From Filobasidium wieringae (Eukaryota > Basidiomycota > Tremellomycetes > Filobasidiales > Filobasidiaceae), in NCBI GenBank assembly GCA_001600055.1, contig BCIV01000017.1, positions 434,001 to 498,000 of the forward strand: DNA of 64,000 nt, written 5' to 3'. Within the stretch, counting starts at the first letter, position 1. Every line of letters starts with the position of its first letter. Shown piece by piece: positions 34,993-47,620 of this stretch. The notes beneath the pieces were generated by a model. It saw only the letters and a list, made by a program, of their open reading frames with translations. It had not been told where the DNA came from and did not search any database. Position numbers and translations under genes: made by a program.

Positions 34993-35378
34993 GATCAAAC
35001 GACGGTAAATATGTTCGCAGCCTGCTTGGGATTGGTTGAGGCTGGAATCGAATGTGGTGCATGGCAGATGGAATTGCTTGTAGCTTATCAGTTGCCCACA
35101 ATTGCTCAAGTAGTGTGCACGACTGGCTGGCGAACGAGTCACATCTCATCCTCGCATATCGCATATTACGTACAGCGAGCTCTATTTCCGGGCAGTCACG
35201 TGACCATCCCGTACAGAAGTTGAGCACGAGTTCGTAATTATTGTAGCTCACGATCCGCAACGTCTGATTGCCTGGTTGGTTATGCCTGCCTTTCGAATAA
35301 GGCGCTGTGTACGATACCTGGAACGATCATCTTCGAGCTCGCTGGCATAACCTAGTTAGGACGGCCTTCTCGCGAGTC
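34993..35378. promoter_or_regulatory. Divergent promoter ARG3 / URB2 with CACGTG
   Basis: The 386 bp between the ARG3 start (34992, minus) and URB2 start (35379, plus) contain GCAGTCACGTGACC at about 35198-35211. The TCACGTGAC core is shared with the 21.9-kb promoter palindrome and with a site ahead of SYM1. No coding sequence is supported. Confidence 0.6.
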
Positions 35379-38300
35379 ATGGTTTCGCCCTTAGCCCTAC
35401 CGGCCTACTTGGCGACAAGCTCGACCCTTATAAAATCGCTCAAATCTTCTCAAGATCCACCTCAAAGAGAGTTCCCAAACAAGATCCAGATAGCCAGAGA
35501 AGCGTTTCAAAACCAAGAATTTAAGCTACATAGGAAAATTGCAGTCCTTCGTGACTGGATTCTGGAAGAGTTCGGGAAAATACGAGGTGCCAAGCTGTAA
35601 GAACGGTACTTTCAACTGAATCGCTACAACCACTAAGCGAGCTTGTTTTTGCAGCACATCTGCCAATGCCCTCCTTGATACACGTTATCATGACCTTCTG
35701 TCCGATTTGCTAACCGCAGGCGATAACCGTGGTCACGCCGCTCTTCCCGTTCTATCGATATCGCGAGCTTTCTTCACAACGCTTAGGGCAAATGTAGGGG
35801 AAATTGAAAATTCATCCGCCATTCTTGCTTCTGCTACAAGAAGTATGCAGCTGCTAATAGGATCAGCAAGTGATGACAGCTCGGTTGTCGCAGGTAAAGC
35901 TGAAGGGTGGCTGGAGGTACTAGGCTTGGTTTGCGCATGGATCGATAAAGAGGTATCTGAAGGCGATATAGTCGCGGTAAATCCGCTCATACGCCGGATA
36001 GGAAGCGAGCTAGTCATATCATTGGACGTTTCTCAAAACCGAAAGAAAGTACGCTTCATCAAGTCCAAGTCAGACATAGTACCTAGATCGGTTCTCTAAA
36101 ACTACTCGCAATTGCAGATCTCACAATCCCTCAAACCTTTTCTACCATGTCTCCTATCCGTGTGGACGAAACACCCGGAGCTACAACCTGCGCTGGAAGA
36201 ACCTATCAGAAACCTCCTGTTCTCTCTGCAAGTCCTGCAACAAGAGGACCCCAAAGAGGTTTACCTCCTCCCCTTCTTCCTCTATCAACCCGGTGTGGAG
36301 TCTCGCACCAAGCTAGCTTTCCTTCCCTACTTCCTGTCCCTCCTTATACAATCCTTACAGAAGCATAGATATATTCTCTTCCCTCCCAATGCAGCTACGA
36401 GAAGCTCAGTCCCGACCGACGTATTCATCTCAGGTCGTGTGAGGGCAGCGGTCCTTCACAGTACGCGAATCATCTTGGAAGCGGTTGAAAGGATATCCGA
36501 CCCTGGAAAAGATCAGCTGGAGAGATGCTTGTCGAGAAGAGCTATCTGGACTGCTATCCAAAGATGGGGAGGATATCTCGAGGGTAACGCAGAATGGTCG
36601 TCAATGATTTCCCAGACCCTCGTCGAGACTGCATCTTTGATCGAACGACATGAATCACCTTTATCAAAAGCTTCCTTTCAACTTTTGGATGTCTTGATAA
36701 AATTGGACTACAGATCTTGTCTTGTTTCTACTGCTGAAGGCTCTGTTGGTGCAAAGATTGTTGCAAATGCTTTAACCGTAAGCAAATTCCTTGCGTAACA
36801 CCTGTGCCCAAATGACGACGCTCACAACGATAGGCTCATGGAGATACCGCGAAGGACGCATTGGATCTGGTTTTGAACCTACTCAGTTATCACACCCTTA
36901 CACACGATCTGCTCGGAATGCAGAGACTCCTCGTCCGTTGCGTTGAGCTTTCTGCGCAGATCGGTGTCGCAGAAGAGCAATATCATGCCATTGCAACTGG
37001 TCCTCTTACACAACCCGACTTCCGGAATGCTTTCCGACACGCGGTAGATGATACTCTTACAGGCGGAGTCACGGCTGATGGCACCTGGGCCTCGCTACTT
37101 TCGATCCTCCAAGATCGTTTGAACACGTGCGTGGGCACCTCATCACCGGATGAGGTAACATCGGATATTACTTCTAAGAAGAGGAAGAAGAACGACGAAT
37201 CATCATCGAAGACGGATGCTCAAGTTGACACCAAGCGCAATATGGTGGAGTTGAGCGTGCTATCACGATTGGCCGTTATAGTCCTTGAGGCTGCTGAAGA
37301 AAGCCCCTCAAACACGGCTTTTGCTAGCCTTCCCATTGTAGCCACTGTTGTTGAGAGCTGGGCTCTATACCCCAACGTTTACAACAACAACAAGAAGCGA
37401 CCAAGCCCAGGGACATGGGCCGACGATATCAAAGAAGCCGCAGTTGCTAGGTTGGCGACTGCCGTTTCGCGTTTGGTCCCTCGAAATGGTTCAACACAGA
37501 AATGGCAGATATCGGATGTTTCCACAAATCACTTACAGAACGAGCTTCTGTACGAAAGCGCAAGTAACGATACTTTGCAACATCTTGGGCAAGACGAACT
37601 TACAAATACTTTGCTTCTAACAGGTGATAGCGATTCTTGATCAAGCTGAGCGCATCGGCCAATTCACGGATGAGGTAGCAGCAAGTCTAGAATCGCTTCT
37701 TTCATGTACCGGAAAGCTGTGGTCCGGATTGATCGCCGATATTTCCGCCGAGACACTCTCGTCTGCTCTGTGGCAGACCATTGCTGAGCGAGGCCTTGCT
37801 TTACTTGAGTCCGTCGTTCGTTTGGATGACTGCTACTCCTAAGCTAATGTCATGTCGATTCTCAGTTTCTATGCTGACGAAAAGGCTGTCTCCAAGTTCG
37901 CTAAGATTTTGATAGAAAGCTTTGACGTTGCTTCAGCAGAGCAAGAACTTGGATTCGTCCAGAAGACTGCTCTAGATCGTATCATGTTGTCTACCGACTT
38001 CTGGGAGCTAGGACGCTTACAAGGTGAGAGCTGAATATGTGACGGCCTGGTTCTGGGTAGCAATACTGATCTCCTTCCACACTCTCAAGCCGCTATCCTC
38101 GAGCGCTTAGCAGAAGTACTCCAAAAGGATATGCCTGGTATTGAGGCTGTGAAAAAGATCTACATATTTCTTCAGTACACGCCTGCAGAATACCTAAGTC
38201 GAAACATCCGCAATATGTCCGTAAACAAGGCCTACGAATGGGACGCCACGATATTCGCATCAGGAAAAGATTCAGACACCTGCACACTACTGCGTCGCTA

Positions 38301-40337
38301 CCTCAGTCGAATCGCTTCTGACACTGAGTATACTGGTAGCGTGGTAAGTTCGGGCAAAAGCAATTTAGAACGATCTGACCATGCCTTGCAACGACGTAGG
38401 ACTCTGATGTCATTGACAGTCTGATGAGACAACATGGCACAGAATCAAACCCCGCCCTTGCTCAAGCTACAGACCAGCTCTTTTCCACTCTCATGAGATC
38501 ACTGCTACGAGAAGCGAAAAACGAGAAGAACTCCGGTCTCCTCTCATATCTGGTGGGTAGACTTGTGAATGACCTCAACAAGAACATGAACAGAAACCTT
38601 GTACCGGTTTGTTCGAGCGTCTTGACGGTTCTGTATGGCTTGGGTCACGGCCCTGACTCGTCGGTACAACTTTGCACTAAAAGTATAGAAAAGAGAAGGG
38701 GTATTGACATCTCTCATGACAGTTTACCTACTCACATTTTAGGAGGATTCGACGAAATTTACCGAAAGCTGGTGAAGATATTTGGGAAACAGACGAAGAG
38801 CGATGACATAACGGTCGAGCAGCTGGCACTCTACCGATCGTGCGTAGCTTACCAATATTGGAGAAAGGACCCAACGCAACAGCAGGTGGCTCATACGGAC
38901 TTGGCAAAGAGAGCTATACAGCAAGCCCTGCCGTTATTCAAACTTGAAGATCAATCTTCGACGACTACTGCGATGGCTCTAGCATTACCTGCTCTGGAAA
39001 TCTCGTCTTTCTCTCTCAGAACTGGCGAAGAAGCTGATCTCCTGTTCTGGCTTGCGGCGTGGATTGCTTTGAGGGCTGCAAACCATAAAGGTAGCATGAT
39101 CGATTTCCATGCACAATGCGCACAATATTGATCTTCACGCTTGTTCTATAGATGTGTATCATGTTGACGAGTTCGAAACACTATTCAAGCGAAGTCTTTC
39201 AGATATCACTTCAGAGGCATACGCGCGGCTGCTCGCAGCGCTGTTGGAAGCGTTAGAGGTCTCCGGAGAGAAACAGGATGCACGGGCTGCAGCAGAAATC
39301 CATGCTTGTTACCTCGCAATCGACCTGCAAATACCAAGTAAGACTTGGTGTGAAGATTCTCGATTCGCAACTTATCTTATGGCCTCTGCAATGACCTCGC
39401 TTAGATACCGGTAAAACTTTCAGGAGGAGTTTCAGCGGATTGCTTGCTTCTCTGGCTTGTATGATTGAAGGCACCTCAGAGACGGATACGAAAGTCAAGG
39501 CTCTCCAAATTGTTGAATCGGTTTGCGAGAAGAAGGTTAGTCGTCGAATTCTATTCCGCCTGATATAGTATCGAAGTAGTGAACGCTTGCTCTTGGTCTT
39601 AGGCTGTTGTGCTGACGGAACAGGACGCCAGTGATATCCTGCTTCTTGCATATGCTACACTGAATCTATCTGGCGGAGCTCGTGACACCGTGTCCAGTGA
39701 AGAACCATTCCGGCTTGTACTGTCGATTTGCAACTCATTGGTTCGACACCGACGTGATCTTGTCTCAAATCTACTACCACACTTGATGAAGGTTTATTCA
39801 AAGTCGTTGGACCTCTTCCAACGACCACGAGCCGCTGCTGGGTCAGGCAAATTGCGTAACATTATCATCCAGAGGCGGCCAACTTGGCTAGCCAGTTCGG
39901 ACGAAGCTTGTCTTGGTGAATCTGCTGCTGCAGTGTTCTCAAGAACGCTCGTTACTCTCACTGGTCGCACCACTATCAGAAGGGCAAGAACAGATGCCAT
40001 CGCTAAGGGCCACCAAAATGCTCTGGACCGAGATCTGGGCAGTCTGGTTGGGCAATTGTCGAAACATGCTCCTGGCATCCTCGTTGGGTACGTCAAGGTC
40101 GTGGCGGATCCATTTGCCAGCATCCCCATCAAGGTTCGAAGATCGATCGAACCTGGCCTTTTTGCCCTGTGCGAGGCTGTCACTGCGGGAGGGAAAGCCC
40201 AATACGGTAAAACGCCGGGCGAAGGTGTGGGTGAGGCATTCGGGCTAGGGGAAGGAGAAAACGCAGACGCCGAGTATGAAGTCTGGGGCGATCTGTGGCA
40301 ACGATGGAGCGGGAAGCGATACACTGGGCAGGGTTAG
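35379..40337 (+). CDS. URB2: Nucleolar pre-ribosome factor Urb2/Npa2-like
   Basis: A long helical-repeat protein in about a dozen exons, starting at the first ATG (35379, MVSPLALPAYLATSSTLIKS) and ending ...WSGKRYTGQG at TAG 40337. Segments such as LKPFLPCLLSVWTKHPELQP, DLVLNLLSYHTLTHDLLG and LRLLEAL-type helices give the all-alpha architecture. A Lys-rich TSKKRKKND stretch (near 37170) fits nucleolar targeting. The C-terminal block (RRSIEPGLFALCEAVTAGG, then YEVWGDLWQRWSGKRY) matches the position of the conserved Urb2 C-terminal domain. Yeast Urb2 works in early 60S assembly with Npa1, Npa2 and Dbp6. The assignment rests on the C-terminal block and overall layout, so I am less sure than for the enzymes. 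Confidence 0.72.
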
Positions 40338-40647
40338 ACACCCAAGCCTTCTTGTTGTAACGAAATTTTTACTGTTGTAAACATGAGATGGGGCGCATGT
40401 GGAATGAGTGCTAGTAGTCGTTGCCTGCACACTCGCGCTTGTGATTGATCAAGCGCGGAAGCAAAGCGCTTGCCCAGGTTGGATACTCGTAATGATAGGG
40501 AACGGACAGGACGATTCCATTCAAACTGCAGCTTGATCATATGTAAACCTGCCTCGAATCAGCAGTAATCAACACTCTCTCGCCAACTGTAACAAGTAGA
40601 AACACGACTCAACATCAGAACACGGCGTGCACTCAGGCAAACTCACT
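40338..40647. promoter_or_regulatory. Intergenic region ahead of the 4E-T-like gene
   Basis: A 310-bp spacer between two plus-strand genes. It must contain the URB2 terminator and the promoter and 5' UTR of the downstream gene. A pyrimidine-poor 5' UTR (ACAAGTAGAAACACGACTCA) lies just ahead of the ATG at 40648. No motif stands out. Confidence 0.45.
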
Positions 40648-43162
40648 ATGAAGTCACCACCTGTGGAAGACATGTTCGCGGAATTGGACAGCGAGAGCGG
40701 AGACGAATACATCATACCGAGAAAGCCTAGATCTAAGATTTACTATACTAGAGATCAACTCCTTTCGCTCAAGGAATCTCCTTATGTCAAGATACCTGAA
40801 GGCATGTCTCCAGTATCGGAATGGTACACGTGAGTGATTTTAAGCGGTAGCGAACAGCGCAAGGGCTCAAGGCATATGGTCGCAATTAGTGGACCACCCT
40901 CGGATAGTTACCCAGGTTACCGTACACGATCTACGCAATTAGGTTCAGAACAAGACTCTACTAGAGAAGGACCTTATACACCCGGTAAAGACAGGCGTAG
41001 AGGCCAGGTCCGGACTCTAGGTGAAGGACTTGAAGCAGAAGATACCGGAAGGAGCTTTGGAAGAGGTCTGGCAAGTTCAGGTCGTCCTAGAAACCTGTGA
41101 GTGTACCAAATAGTATTCCTATGGCCATTCTGTAATCGACCTGTTTGCCTGTCGCTTAGCGCTAGAAGAACAGATAGTGGAACACCTGGCCGGTATCCCG
41201 TCAACAATGAAGACGTAGACACTACACCCTCAAGATTCGTTGATAGATCCGACAAGAAGGAAAGGAGCTGGTTGAGAGCAGACCCGAAAGACGGTTTGGA
41301 TTCGGAAACTAGCTTGATGGGCAGATTTACGGTAAAGAGCGCTCTCAAGCTTACGACCGGAGAAGATGTAGGTCAATACCTCCGTTGACGCCATCAGGAT
41401 CGCACTGACTCTCTTCTTGAGCTTAGACGGACAGGCGTGGCGCAAGAACAGGAGAATCGAAGGAAACGCGAGAGCCTCGGGCGAACGATTCTGGATCCAG
41501 GAGAGCAACTGAACCTACCTGGAGAAGAACGACTAGCGGGCACATGGAGAAGACGAACACGAGTACAACTCGTCGGTTCGGTGGACACGACGATGACCAC
41601 ATACCCGAATGGATGTCGGATGAGCCTGCCGTGCCACCGGATATCCTCGGCAACGGACCGCCCCGATCCGCTGAGGCTCAAAGTGGTATGGACGAGATTG
41701 CCGCCTACCGGCAAGCTATGAAAGACAGGCAGGAGAGATTGCGAGAAGGCATGGCACAAGGTATTTTCGAAGGAAGGCAGGTCGACCATTGATTCCTCTG
41801 TGACTAAATGTGTCTCTGCCTTAGAGTCTGGACCCCCACCGAAACGACCCCTGCAGCCGCCTCCTGGTCTTTTCTCCGTTCTGACTGGATCTGACAAGCA
41901 AGGGCGGGACGCCATCGCAGCAGAAGAAAAGGCCATTAATGCCTCCTTTTTGCTGCCACAGGCAAAAACAAAGGTTCGGCCCGACTCAGCAGCTTCGACT
42001 CCTCTTGAACCTATGACGCCATCTGGAAGAGGTAGCCGTTTTGCACGGTTCTTCGATCCAAATGCATCTCCTGCACCCATCAATCTCGAACCAGCGCAGT
42101 ACAAATCACCCATGCCGACTCCTCCACAAATCAACGACCCAGCTTTCGATAAGGCTCAAGGATTGGCAGCTCTGCTCGGAATCAAGCCGGCAGCTTTGCA
42201 CAGTAATAGGGACATCCATGCTACGCCTCCCCCTACTCATGCAATCCCACCCAGTTTTGGCATGCCTATGCCGGCTCTCAATCCGAACCGCCCTAACGCA
42301 GGGATACCAGAGACCCAGCCACCTACAGTGGACCATATGGCAAGGCTTCTGGGAATGTTGAAAACTGCAGTGAGTTCGAGATTTCCCAGATGTGTATATT
42401 TCTACTGACTGGAAATTTCGTTAGCAAACGACTCAGACACCCCAAACTCCCCCTCAACAATCAGCTCCCGCTGCCTCTCGCTCACCGACATCCGCCTCTG
42501 TATCGCCTAATTCAGGTTCACGATTCCTTGCAGCCATGTTGAACGCTGACAAAGGTGGAGGACAAGGCTCTAGTCCTCAACCGCCTTCAGCTTCACTCGT
42601 CAACCTGCCAGGTGTGACTGCTCAACAACAGGATGGGCGGTCGATTCCATACGGAAAGCCTAATGAAGGACACCCAACAGGCCAGCTAGATTCGCCATCA
42701 CCTTATCCACCGATGCACCCCAGCGGATATCCTGCTCCTCCCATGATGAGCCCTGGAATTCCAGGCGCCCCCATGCCGATGTTCGGGCACGGCCAGCCCC
42801 TGCCACCCCATGTGAACATGATGTCGCCCCCTCCCCCTCACAATCACATGCAGCCTCATCCTCTACAACAACGGTCCTCTCACCCCGAGATGGGCCCTCC
42901 GCAGCAGAATCAATTCTGGCAACTCGCCAACGACCTTCCACGAGGGCCGCCCCCTCCTCAACTTTACGGTCAAATCCCGCCTCCGCCTACCTTCGGAGCA
43001 CCGTTCCCTCCCGGACACTTCCCACCTGGGCCGCCGATGAATCACCCGCCGATCGGATACGCAGGTCCTGCACCGGGAGGGTTGCCGCCACCACAGATCA
43101 TGACGCCTGATGCGATGTCGAGCAATCTCATGGCGATCTTACAGAACAGGCCACAAGCTTGA
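40648..43162 (+). CDS. eIF4E-binding protein, 4E-T-like
   Basis: The N-terminus has YYTRDQLLSLKES, in which Tyr33-x4-Leu38-Leu39 fits the canonical eIF4E-binding motif YxxxxL-phi, followed closely by MSPVSEWY as in 4E-T proteins. Later exons are disordered: GRFTVKSALKLT, HIPEWMSDEP, EIAAYRQAMKDRQERLREG, GSRFARFFDPN and SRFLAAML, ending in a long Pro/Gly/Gln-rich tail (42,700-43,150). 4E-T binds eIF4E, enters P-bodies, and couples decapping with translational repression. Introns: after WYT (near 40830), near 41098-41160, 41372-41426, 41780-41826 and 42370-42425. I rely on the binding motif plus the conserved short blocks; a GIGYF-type factor is the main alternative. Confidence 0.7.
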
Positions 43163-43333
43163 TGTTATACACAATCAATATAGGATAGCAGTATCACGTT
43201 TGTACAATCCCGATCGGTTGCGAATTGATACGATCGTGCGTGTTCAACCAATATCAATGCTAGGATGTGATTCGTTCAGAAGTGCCTCAATATGCATACA
43301 TATCATCAATTCATGATCTACACTGCAGACAAT

Positions 43334-44956
43334 CTAGCCACTAGCGAACGCCTTGACCAATCCCTTTCCAGCCTCTGCGGCCAAAGCCTTGGCCGCGTTG
43401 TCCACTGCTCCCAAACACAACAACAAGTCTAGCCTGCTTGGGTCTTGTACCTTTCGAGCGGGAGGTTCGGCGACATCCGGAAGCGGGGCGAGACCCTGCC
43501 TCTGCCTCAACTCGTTCTCCTGCTGCCTGGCTTGCACAGTCTGCTCATGTCTCGACTTTTCACGTCCAACCTGACGGATCTGGTATGCAAGGTTGTTTTG
43601 CTCGGTTGATAAGTTGGTGAGCTGAGAGAGTGTGTTGCTGAGTGACAAGGGCAAGGAGGTAGCGCTCGTGTTTTGCAGGGGAAGGAAGGTGGCAGGCAGG
43701 GCGGCAGTGGCAGGGTTTTGAGGAGAAATAGTCTGACCAATTGGAACAGACATCTCGGCGAAAAGAGCGTTGAGTACAGCAGGGTTCTTGGTTCGAAGCT
43801 TCAAAGGCGTGAGAATGCTCGAAGGGGACAGTCGGTGCTCAATCAAACTGAAAGACCAAAGGCATATATGCTCAATTCATCCGAGTGTTGTTTGTTTTGA
43901 GTGGTAGAGTACAGCTCACCTTTGAGTGTCAAACTTCTGCTTTCGTAAGGCAGCGACGAAGCCATCAGAGAATTTGTAAGCTTTGAGAGAGACATCTCCA
44001 GAAGCTGATCGAGCGGCATCTACAATTATCAAGGCAATTGTACCATCAGCTTCATGTACTCTCACTACGTTGTTGTAACCTCTACATACCGTGGACAATC
44101 AATACAGCCCTGCTTCCACCCTTTCCAGATGATCCTCTGTTACCTCCCATCCGCTCGACAGCGGCCATAAGATCGACCACACCCCTCACCAAGAATCCGC
44201 TACCCGGAGCGAGACCGGCAGCGTTCTGGTTGCTTGCGTCCTTAGCGCTAGCAGAGATAGTGGAAGAGGGATTGAAAGTGTCGGAGATCAAGGTGGAGAA
44301 GAGAGTAGGAGAATGAAGAGTGAGGTAGATTCCGATGGGTGAATCAAGGAGGGCAGCTTCCCCAAGGTGACGAAGGAGGTTCTGAGCGTAGGGAGCTGAA
44401 CAAGAAATTCGCATACATCCTCAGTAACCAGTAGATGATATTACAGATTAGTTTGGAAGTTCGAAGCTTACTCTTGTCAGTCTCCGCACCGGTCCCGACA
44501 GCATTCAACGCTCCCTGGATTCCGCCAGGTAAAGGACAACTGTCGACAATCTCGGCAACCCCGCTAAGATCCAATCCAAGTAACAGACCAACAGCATCAA
44601 CTGGAACGGGGTTAGAAGAAGAGCTTGAAACGGTAGGGTCGGTGGAGTGTTTGAGGATTTTGAGTAAAGGCTAGCAGACGACAAGATCTTTGTTAAGAGA
44701 ACGGTAGTCATGGTTAATCTAGTTGATATCGACTCACGGTAGCACCGACTTCAACTTCATTGACAGGAATATCACCCTCAACATCTAGGGCCTCCTCATA
44801 TCTAGCAGGAATGTTGCCCGAGGGTCCCTGTTGCCTACCACCGAGAGGCTTTCCTCCTTGCGCGTTTTGACCTGCGTTAGCAGACGATTGCTCAGACTGC
44901 CTGGCGGAGGCGGCGAGCATCGCTGCCATAGACGATGTCTTTTGATCGGTGGACAT
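43334..44956 (-). CDS. Translation initiation factor eIF3 subunit h
   Basis: The protein starts MSTDQKTSSMAAMLAASARQ at 44956. After a short disordered leader the MPN domain begins with EVEVGATV, then PLLKILKHSTD, VGLLLGLDLSGVAEIVDSCPLP and LRHLGEAALLDSPIGIYLT. The second half reads DAARSASGDVSLKAYKFSDG and KQKFDTQ, followed by LIEHRLSPSSILTPLKLRT, all typical of eIF3h, and ends AGKGLVKAFASG at 43334. The MPN fold lacks the JAMM metal ligands, as in other eIF3h proteins. It forms part of the eIF3 octamer core on the 40S subunit and is absent from S. cerevisiae but kept in most fungi. Five or six introns; converges with the 4E-T-like gene (171 bp). Confidence 0.88.
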
Positions 44957-45366
44957 TTTTTGTTACTCCTAGGTGAGTGTTTAAGCTACAGTAATCAAGT
45001 CTAAGGGTGATAAGGTGATCAAGAAGAGGAAGAGACGTTTACAAAAGAGGTCGTTTGTGCTCTTTTGGCTTGAGGGAGCGGACATTGTATCGTTATAATC
45101 CGTGTCTACTCATGTCCGTGCAGTTCGTCGATCCGCGTTTCAGGTCAGATCGAGTACGGACATGAAGAAGTTGGACAGTCAATGTATACTCACGCATATA
45201 GGATCGACCACTCATTCGACTTGGTTACTGTGTTCTACTTCTTCATCATATCTAACACATCCCGTTGACGAAAAACATCAAACCTTCCATCTCGATCACG
45301 AACCAGCGGTCTGAACCTTACACCTGCTGAGCGGAATCTATTGACCAAGGCATTCTTTGAACGACC
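44957..45366. promoter_or_regulatory. Divergent promoter eIF3h / DMC1
   Basis: A 410-bp spacer between the divergent eIF3h (minus) and DMC1 (plus) genes. Coding was not detected. One promoter must serve a constitutive translation gene and a meiosis-specific one. No TATA box or clear meiotic element could be assigned by eye. Confidence 0.45.
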
Positions 45367-47456
45367 ATGTCCGACAATGAAGCCGAAGATGTGAGTATAG
45401 CGACTACATTGGTCTGAATACTAAATCTGATTCGCATCCCTCGAATCATTATAGGATTTTGTATCTGGCTTTGAAGTAAGTAAACCTGTTCTATGTAACA
45501 CACCAGTTGTCCTTAATCGCATGTCGACGTTTCCCATCTTTGTATTAGAGCGTCGACGAGCTTCAATCTCAAGGTATCAACGTTCAAGACATAACCAAGC
45601 TGAAGGCTTCCGGTATCTGTACCATACTCTCTGTCTCGCAAACTACTAGAAAGAACCTCCTCAAAATCAAAGGCCTGTCCGAAGCCAAAGTTGAGAAACT
45701 CAAAGAAGCTGCAACGAAGATGTTGCCTCCAACATTCGCCACAGCAACCGAGATTGGTATCAGAAGAGAAGCTTGTGTCATGATCACTACTGGGAGTAGA
45801 AATGTCGATGCTATGCTCGGAGGCATGTACATTCTTCAGCTAGATTCTTTCACGAAAGTTAACTTGTCAGATTTCTTGCTCAGGTGGGATTCAGACTGGC
45901 AGCTTGAGCGAGGTGTATGGGGAGTATCGTGCGTGTAGCGCGTGTAGCCAATAGGTCGTTGATTATAGAATTACCTTTCTGATTCCGCGACTTATTCCTG
46001 AAGGCACAGGGAAGGTTAGTGCTGCGTCTTCTATCCAAAAGATGGCGAATTTGAACCGACCGGGCTAGTAGACTCAGTTGGCGCATACGATGGCAATCAC
46101 GTACGAATAAATATTTCCAGACGCACCATGTCTCTTCCTTACCCCGACCTCTTAGCACGCAACTCCCTCTCGATATGGGAGGTGGAGCCGGAAAAGTAGC
46201 TTACATTGGTATGCGACTTATTACATCGTTGATTCGTTGACTGACCCTATGAATCAGATACCGAGGGAACTTTCCGCCCAGAACGACTGAAATCGATCTG
46301 CGATCGCTTTGGAGTCGATGCTAAAGCTGCTACGGAGTGAGTGAAAATCGACTAGGTACCCATCAACAGCTAGCGCTAGCTCATGCAAACCTCGTTCGAT
46401 CGACGAAGGAATGTGTTATGCGGGCGAGCCTATTCATCGTCAGTTGCCACTTTCCTCTGAGAAATTTGCCAGACTGAACGATTCAAGTCAAACACAGAGA
46501 GCAACAACACGATATGCTTTTTGAGCTAGCGCAAAGGTGAGATCCTTTCGAAGTGCTGACAGATTGTGCGTCGCTTACGTCTTACATGTAGATTTGTTGA
46601 AGACCGGACATATAAACTTCTGATCGTGGATTCCGTCATGAATCTCTTCCGTAAGGGAGATCCAATTGAGGGGCCACCCTAAACTCATCTTGAATCGTTC
46701 TTGCAGGTTCGGATTTCAGTGGTAGGGGGGAGTTAAGTGAGAGACAGCAGGTAGCGCCGCATGCATTCTGCTTCTGCGCCCCAAATCGATGTTGACCTTT
46801 CCATCCTAGAAACTGAATGGATTCCTATCGAGACTTTCTAAGATGGCAGAGGAGTTTGTGAGTGGTACCTATCGCCAAGCTACAATGCCAATAGCTTATT
46901 CCAATACGAACCCATTAGAATATTGCTGTCCTTATGACAAACCAGGTACAGCTTTAGCGATTTACATATCCGATCAACCTTAAACGATAAGCATGGTTTC
47001 ATTTTAGGTTCAAGCGGATCCTGGAGCTGCTGCCATGTTCGCAGCCGCAAGCTCAGCTAAACCTATCGGAGGTTGGTTACGTTGATAGCCTTTGAGGCTG
47101 CTTTACTGACTTGCTGCTGCCCCAACAAGGCCATATCTTAGCGCATGCGTAAGTCAACCACGCCTGCCGCCGATGCATTGGTTTTTAAATCTTTTCCGTT
47201 TCTAGTTCGGCTACCAGGATTCAATTGCGGTAAGAATAGTCTGATCCTCAGCTTAGACACGCATATTGACTGAAGACCTCGACTACAGCAAAGGACGAGG
47301 GGAGGAAAGAATTGCCAAGCTCGTCGACAGTCCTTGTCAGCCTGATGGCGAATCGACATACGCTTTGAGACTTGGGTAGGTCGTCCTCGACAGGTACTAT
47401 CAATCCCTTGCTTACAATCATTGTTACCCGCGAACAGAGGGTGGGAAGACATATGA
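45367..47456 (+). CDS. DMC1: Meiotic recombinase Dmc1
   Basis: A RecA-family strand-exchange protein in about twelve exons, several very small. MSDNEAED, then DFVSGFE (21-nt exon), then [39 protein letters not shown] and [13 protein letters not shown] form the N-terminal helical domain; the ICT...MTTRkNL pattern separates Dmc1 from Rad51. The ATPase core has [13 protein letters not shown], a Walker A completed by an 11-nt exon (RTGK, 46004-46014), [26 protein letters not shown], Walker [38 protein letters not shown] and [19 protein letters not shown], and ends GWEDI at TGA 47456. It acts in meiotic recombination in the nucleus. Confidence 0.9.
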
Positions 47457-47620
47457 GGCCACCTTTATCCAGGACGGGGCAGCAGGAAGGGCTCTCGTCT
47501 CCACGTGACCAATGATACAGTTATGTATAATCCGTTCAGGTATAATTGCTACAAAATGATGGTGGCGTAGCTATGCAAATTCGCATCTATGTTCTGTATG
47601 GCTGTTCGAGATCAGTTGCT

